Shown: one piece after another, positions 58,063-64,000 of the stretch
Layout: each line of letters begins with the position of its first letter
How positions within the stretch are numbered: the stretch's first letter is position 1
NCBI GenBank assembly: GCA_963693035.2
Contig: CAXMMQ010000010.1
Coordinates: forward strand, 191,049 to 255,048
Direction: 5' to 3'
Length of the DNA stretch: 64,000 bases
Source: Lichenicoccus sp963693035
Lineage (GTDB): Bacteria; Pseudomonadota; Alphaproteobacteria; Acetobacterales; Acetobacteraceae
Translations under genes and position numbers: made by a program
Notes under the pieces: generated by a model
What the model was told of the DNA's origin: nothing
Databases searched by the model: none
Seen by the model: the letters and a program-made list of their open reading frames with translations, nothing else

Positions 58063-58730
58063 CGCAGTTTCCCCGGAGTCGGCAGCGGTCCCTGCCGTGT
58101 CTCGTGCGCCTTTTCATCGCCGGGCAGCGTCAGCACGCCTTCCCAGGGCGACTCGAAGTCGAAGTTGCGAAAATCCTGGGTCAGCTTGACCGGCTCGTAA
58201 ACCACCGCACGGCGGTCGACGTCGTAGCGCACCTCGACATAGCCGGTCAGCGGGAAGTCCTTGCGCAGCGGGTGCCCCTCGAAGCCATAGTCGGTGAGGA
58301 TGCGGCGCAGGTCGGGCTGGTCGGAGAACAGCACCCCGAACAGATCGTAGCACTCGCGCTCCCACCAGGTGGCGCAGGGCCAGAGGCGATGCACCGACGG
58401 CACCGGTTGCGTCTCGTCGGTGCTCACGATCACCCGGACCCGCTGATTCAGCGTCACCGACAGCAGGTTGTACACCACGTCGAAGCGCTCGGCGCGCTCC
58501 GGGAAATCCACCCCGCACAGATCCATCATCTGCTCGAAGCTGAATCGCGCATCGTCGCGCAGCAGGGTCATCACCCCGAGCAGCGCAGCGCGGTCGGTGC
58601 GCAGGACAAGTTCGCCCTGCTCCACGCCTGCGCCCTGCACGCCGGGGACCGAGGTCGAGAGCGTGACCGCCAGCGATCCCAGTCGTGCCAGGCTGTTCCA
58701 GCAGGCGGATGCCGCCACCGCCTCAGCCAC
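58059..58730 (-). CDS. nuoC: NADH-quinone oxidoreductase subunit C
   Basis: A 223-residue 30-kDa-type subunit of the peripheral arm. The core has FSFEQMMDLCGVDFPERAE and the family signature WWERECYDLFGVLFSDQPDL, then RRILTDYGFEGHPLRKDFPL. The start is placed at a GTG at 58730 (VAEAVAASACWN), overlapping the nuoB stop by eight bases. The ATG further upstream lies inside nuoB and would add an unrelated Ser/Arg-rich leader. Confidence 0.94.
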   Translation of the reverse strand: MAEAVAASACWNSLARLGSLAVTLSTSVPGVQGAGVEQGELVLRTDRAALLGVMTLLRDDARFSFEQMMDLCGVDFPERAERFDVVYNLLSVTLNQRVRVIVSTDETQPVPSVHRLWPCATWWERECYDLFGVLFSDQPDLRRILTDYGFEGHPLRKDFPLTGYVEVRYDVDRRAVVYEPVKLTQDFRNFDFESPWEGVLTLPGDEKAHETRQGPLPTPGKLR

Positions 58731-59283
58731 GCCGGATGGTTCCGGTGCGGCGGATCTTCTTCTGGAGCTGGATGATGCCGTACACCAGCGCTTCCGCGGT
58801 GGGCGGGCAGCCGGGGACGTAGATGTCCACGGGCACGATCCGGTCGCAGCCGCGCACGACCGAGTAGCTGTAGTGATAGTAGCCGCCGCCATTGGCGCAC
58901 GAACCCATTGAGATCACCCAGCGCGGCTCGGCCATCTGGTCGTACACGCGGCGCATGGCGGGGGCCATCTTGTTGGTCAGCGTGCCGGATACGATCATCA
59001 CGTCGGCCTGGCGCGGCGAGCCACGCGGTATGATGCCGAACCGGTCCAGGTCGTAGCGCGGCATGAAGGCGTGGATCATCTCCACCGCGCAGCAGGCGAG
59101 CCCGAACGAGAGCGGCCAGAGGCTGCCGGTGCGCGCCCAGTTGACCAGCTTATCGACGTTGGCGACGACGAAGCCCTTTTCGGTGATCTCGCCGGTGATC
59201 CCTTTGATCACCGCATCCTGGTCCGGACCCGGCGCCAAGGCCTCGCGGTTCCAGACCGTGGTCGTGGAGAGCTGCGTGCTCAT
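58723..59283 (-). CDS. nuoB: NADH-quinone oxidoreductase subunit B
   Basis: A 186-residue subunit holding cluster N2, which passes electrons to quinone. The tandem cysteines and the remaining ligands are clear: SFGLACCAVEMIHAF, ISMGSCANGGGYYHYSY and VPGCPPTAEALVYGI. The start is the ATG giving MSTQLSTTTVW, seven bases after nuoA; an earlier in-frame ATG overlaps nuoA. Confidence 0.97.
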   Translation of the reverse strand: MSTQLSTTTVWNREALAPGPDQDAVIKGITGEITEKGFVVANVDKLVNWARTGSLWPLSFGLACCAVEMIHAFMPRYDLDRFGIIPRGSPRQADVMIVSGTLTNKMAPAMRRVYDQMAEPRWVISMGSCANGGGYYHYSYSVVRGCDRIVPVDIYVPGCPPTAEALVYGIIQLQKKIRRTGTIRRG

Positions 59284-59290
59284 GCCCGAT

Positions 59291-59656
59291 TTATTCCCAA
59301 TCAAGCGCACCTTTGCGCCACTCATAGATAAAGCCGACCGTCAGCACGCCAAGGAAGCCGAGCATCGACAGGAACCCGAACAGCCCGATCCGGTACAGGC
59401 TCACCGCCCACGGGAACAGGAACGCGACCTCAAGGTCAAAGATGATGAACAGGATCGATACCAGGTAGAACCGGACGTCGAAGCGACGCCGCGCATCGTC
59501 GAAGGCGTCGAAGCCGCACTCGTAGGCGGTCAGCTTCTCGGCATAGGGCTTCTGCTGCCCGGCGAGCAGCGAGCCGCCAAGCATGGCGCCGGCAATTCCG
59601 AACGCGATCACCACGAACACCAGGACCGGGAAGTAGTCCGCCAAGACGACATGCAT
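59291..59656 (-). CDS. nuoA: NADH-quinone oxidoreductase subunit A
   Basis: A 121-residue, three-helix subunit (ND3 homologue) and the first gene of the nuo operon. The quinone-site loop reads KLTAYECGFDAFDDARRRFD, followed by FYLVSILFIIFDLEVAFLFP, both diagnostic. A near-perfect Shine-Dalgarno sequence (AAGGAGGT, 59671-59664) lies seven bases before the ATG. The region from 59657 to 59877 should contain the operon promoter. Confidence 0.97.
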   Translation of the reverse strand: MHVVLADYFPVLVFVVIAFGIAGAMLGGSLLAGQQKPYAEKLTAYECGFDAFDDARRRFDVRFYLVSILFIIFDLEVAFLFPWAVSLYRIGLFGFLSMLGFLGVLTVGFIYEWRKGALDWE

Positions 59657-59877
59657 GACCCGCACCTCCTTCTGTCTCGAGGATCCCATCTCCGGCGAAG
59701 ATGGTGGCATCGAACTTGCGCAGCCTGGAACGCCCCGCTGGTGCCGCTCGTTCCGGATCGGGGCCTGGCAATTGATGAAGCAACACTAGTCTTGCGACAA
59801 GTGCGCCGCCAGAGTGCGCTGCAGCATTTTATGGAGAGGTCTTGCCGCCTTGGGCGCCGACCGTGGTCCTGCCGCGG

Positions 59878-59954
<77 letters not shown>

Positions 59955-60052
59955 ATTCGGCGTGAGCGGCGGTGTAAGGCGCGCATCGCGTGCCGTCAAC
60001 CCGGTTCGGCTCCTGTCATGATACTGCAAATCCAGGCTGGCACGTTCCGGCA

Positions 60053-60124
60053 TGGGCGGTGACGGTTTCGAACCGCCGACCCTCTCGGTGTAAACGAGAC
60101 GCTCTACCGCTGAGCTAACCGCCC
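60053..60124 (-). tRNA. tRNA-Val (TAC)
   Basis: A 72-base cloverleaf on the minus strand. The acceptor stem GGGCGGT pairs with its 3' partner, the anticodon loop TTTACAC gives anticodon TAC, and the T loop contains TTCGAAA. The discriminator is A. The CCA end is not encoded, unlike the neighbouring tRNA-Asp. Confidence 0.96.
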
Positions 60125-60161
60125 TTGAGCCGTGTGCCGGATCACTGGCCGCCGACAGCAT

Positions 60162-60194
60162 GAGGGCTGCCACCGGATCAGCGGGGCAGCCCTC
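60162..60194 (-). terminator. Hairpin 3' of hup, possible terminator
   Basis: A perfect 10-bp stem (GAGGGCTGCC and GGCAGCCCTC) around a 13-base loop begins 43 bases after the hup stop. No T-run follows on the minus strand, so it may be an mRNA-end stabiliser or a factor-dependent terminator rather than an intrinsic one. It separates hup from the downstream tRNA-Val. Confidence 0.55.
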
Positions 60195-60237
60195 ACGGCC
60201 GGCAGCACATCCGTGCTGGATGGCCTCGTTAAGAGGC

Positions 60238-60525
60238 CTAGCTGACCGCATCCTTCAACGTCTTGCCGGGCTTGAAGCGCACCGATGTCGAGGCCGGGAT
60301 ATCGATCTCCTCGCCGGTGCGCGGGTTGCGCCCTTTGGCCGCCTTGCGCGACGCGGTCACGAACGTCCCGAACCCGACCAGCCTGACTTCCTGCTTGTTC
60401 TTGAGCGCCTTCTCGATTGAGGCAAACACGGCGTCGACCACCTCGCTCGCCTTGGCCTTGGGCAGGTCCGCTTCGTCAGCGACCGCCGAGACGAGTTCCT
60501 GCTTGTTGAGTGGCTTCTCTGCCAT
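60238..60525 (-). CDS. hup: HU-family DNA-binding protein
   Basis: A 95-residue histone-like protein that bends and compacts DNA as a dimer. The N-terminal helices (NKQELVSAVADEADLPKAKA) are followed by the saddle LVGFGTFVTASRKAAKGRNP and the DNA-binding arm RNPRTGEEIDIPASTSVRF. The start is the ATG giving MAEKPLNKQ, with AAAGG upstream. It follows lon at a distance of 273 bases, a common order in alphaproteobacteria, and probably has its own promoter in that gap. Confidence 0.96.
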   Translation of the reverse strand: MAEKPLNKQELVSAVADEADLPKAKASEVVDAVFASIEKALKNKQEVRLVGFGTFVTASRKAAKGRNPRTGEEIDIPASTSVRFKPGKTLKDAVS

Positions 60526-60798
60526 AGTACGCCTTTCTATCTCGGGCGCGTTCCACTCCGCCTGTCGGACCGCACCATTCATTTCATCGACCGGCCGCGA
60601 AACGGGGCCGGCAGCCCGGCAGACTAGGGGCCTCTGTTCTGCCCCGTCAACGAAGCATCACCTCCCGATCAAGCCGCGTTTCAGGTTTAGCCGTTCAAGC
60701 GGGTGACGCAATGGCATCGCACCCAAACGACGTCCGACGAGGACCGCACCAACCTTCGAAGCGGTATTGCGGCAGGCCGGATGCCGCGTGACATAAAC

Positions 60799-63414
<2,616 letters not shown>

Positions 63415-63567
63415 GCTGATCGACCTCCTGATGGACAGTCGAAGACCGGGTGCCCGTTGCGGCGCACCTGGACCTCTCGTTGCAGCCATTGCTGCAGCCT
63501 GTTGCAGAGCAATATCGGCACCGGTCCGGTGCGCCGCAAGAGCGCTTCCCGGACCGGCCAGCGCATG

Positions 63568-64000
63568 TCAGGCGGACTGTTCCGCCGGGCGCTCCTTGCC
63601 ATACACGAAGACCGGCTCGGCCTTGTTCTCGGCGACTTCACGGTTGATGACCACCTCGTCGACGTTTTCCAGGCCAGGCAGGTCGAACATCGTCGAGAGC
63701 AGGATGCTCTCCATGATCGACCGCAACCCACGGGCTCCGGTGCGTCGGGCGATCGCCCGCAGCGCCACCTGTTTTAGCGCGTCGTCGGTGAAGGAGAGCT
63801 TAACGCCCTCCATCTGGAACAGCCGGCCATACTGCTTGATCAGCGCGTTCTTCGGCTTGGTAAGGATCTCGATCAGCGCCGGCTCGTCGAGGTCCTCCAG
63901 AGTTGCCACCACCGGCAGGCGGCCGATGAATTCCGGGATCAGGCCGAACTTGAGCAGGTCCTCGGGCTCCACCTCGCGCAGGATGTGGCCCATGCGCCGC
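63568..64000 (-). CDS. clpX: ATP-dependent Clp protease ATP-binding subunit ClpX, 5' end outside window
   Basis: C-terminal part of the ClpX unfoldase, which feeds substrates to ClpP. Visible are FGLIPEFIGRLPVVATLEDL, sensor 2 with ARRTGARGLRSIMESILL, and the end GLENVDEVVINREVAENKA. The reading frame runs off the window end, so Walker A and B and the zinc-binding domain are not seen. Followed by lon after 153 bases, the classic clpX-lon order. Confidence 0.96.
   Translation of the reverse strand, partial: RRMGHILREVEPEDLLKFGLIPEFIGRLPVVATLEDLDEPALIEILTKPKNALIKQYGRLFQMEGVKLSFTDDALKQVALRAIARRTGARGLRSIMESILLSTMFDLPGLENVDEVVINREVAENKAEPVFVYGKERPAEQSA

Overview
The window looks like a chromosomal segment of a GC-rich alphaproteobacterium, most likely an Acetobacteraceae or related Rhodospirillales member. 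The evidence is gene order plus protein character: clpX-lon-hup-tRNA-nuo-birA-coaX-rnj-DUF1467-proS-lolC-lolD-dnaE is a typical alphaproteobacterial order, and HemB is the magnesium type. I cannot assign a genus. No phage, insertion sequence or CRISPR array was seen.

Layout. Positions 1-3381 hold the end of a DEAD-box helicase facing two glycosyltransferases. 3494-15168 is a mixed metabolic block: an ArgE-like deacetylase with an AstE-like protein, glyA, an amino-acid permease, a decayed toxin-antitoxin pair, hemB, a penicillin acylase-family protein, bpt, and a GT-D/TPR protein. 15280-24826 carries parC, a lipoprotein, an MFS transporter, a 3-hydroxyacid dehydrogenase, a fused dihydroxyacetone kinase, recO, tsf and rpsB. 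25023-31829 carries an FAH-family hydrolase, a photolyase-like gene broken by one stop codon, an alpha/beta hydrolase and dnaE. 31889-39191 is accessory DNA lying between dnaE and lolD. 39237-46496 is lolD, lolC, proS, DUF1467, rnj, coaX and birA. 46493-59656 is the respiratory complex I operon on the minus strand. It is followed by tRNA-Asp, tRNA-Val, hup, lon and the end of clpX.

How the genes work together. The nuo operon encodes an NADH:quinone oxidoreductase, but nuoL abuts nuoN directly and nuoM (the ND4 antiporter-like subunit) is absent from its usual place. The accessory block contains a compact three-gene operon (34034-38059): a fused alpha/beta 2-oxoacid dehydrogenase E1, a lipoyl E2 with an altered catalytic motif and a C-terminal CxxC/CxxC tail, and an AcpS-type phosphopantetheinyl transferase with a possible carrier-like N-terminal domain. 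This is the best candidate for an undescribed system here: oxidative decarboxylation of a 2-oxoacid coupled to acyl loading of a phosphopantetheine carrier. That function is inference.

Several loci show decay or local instability: both toxin-antitoxin genes are frameshifted, a conserved Trp codon of the photolyase-like gene is TGA, an 18-bp array sits in the ArgE C-terminus, and a 19-bp array sits at the 3' end of recO.
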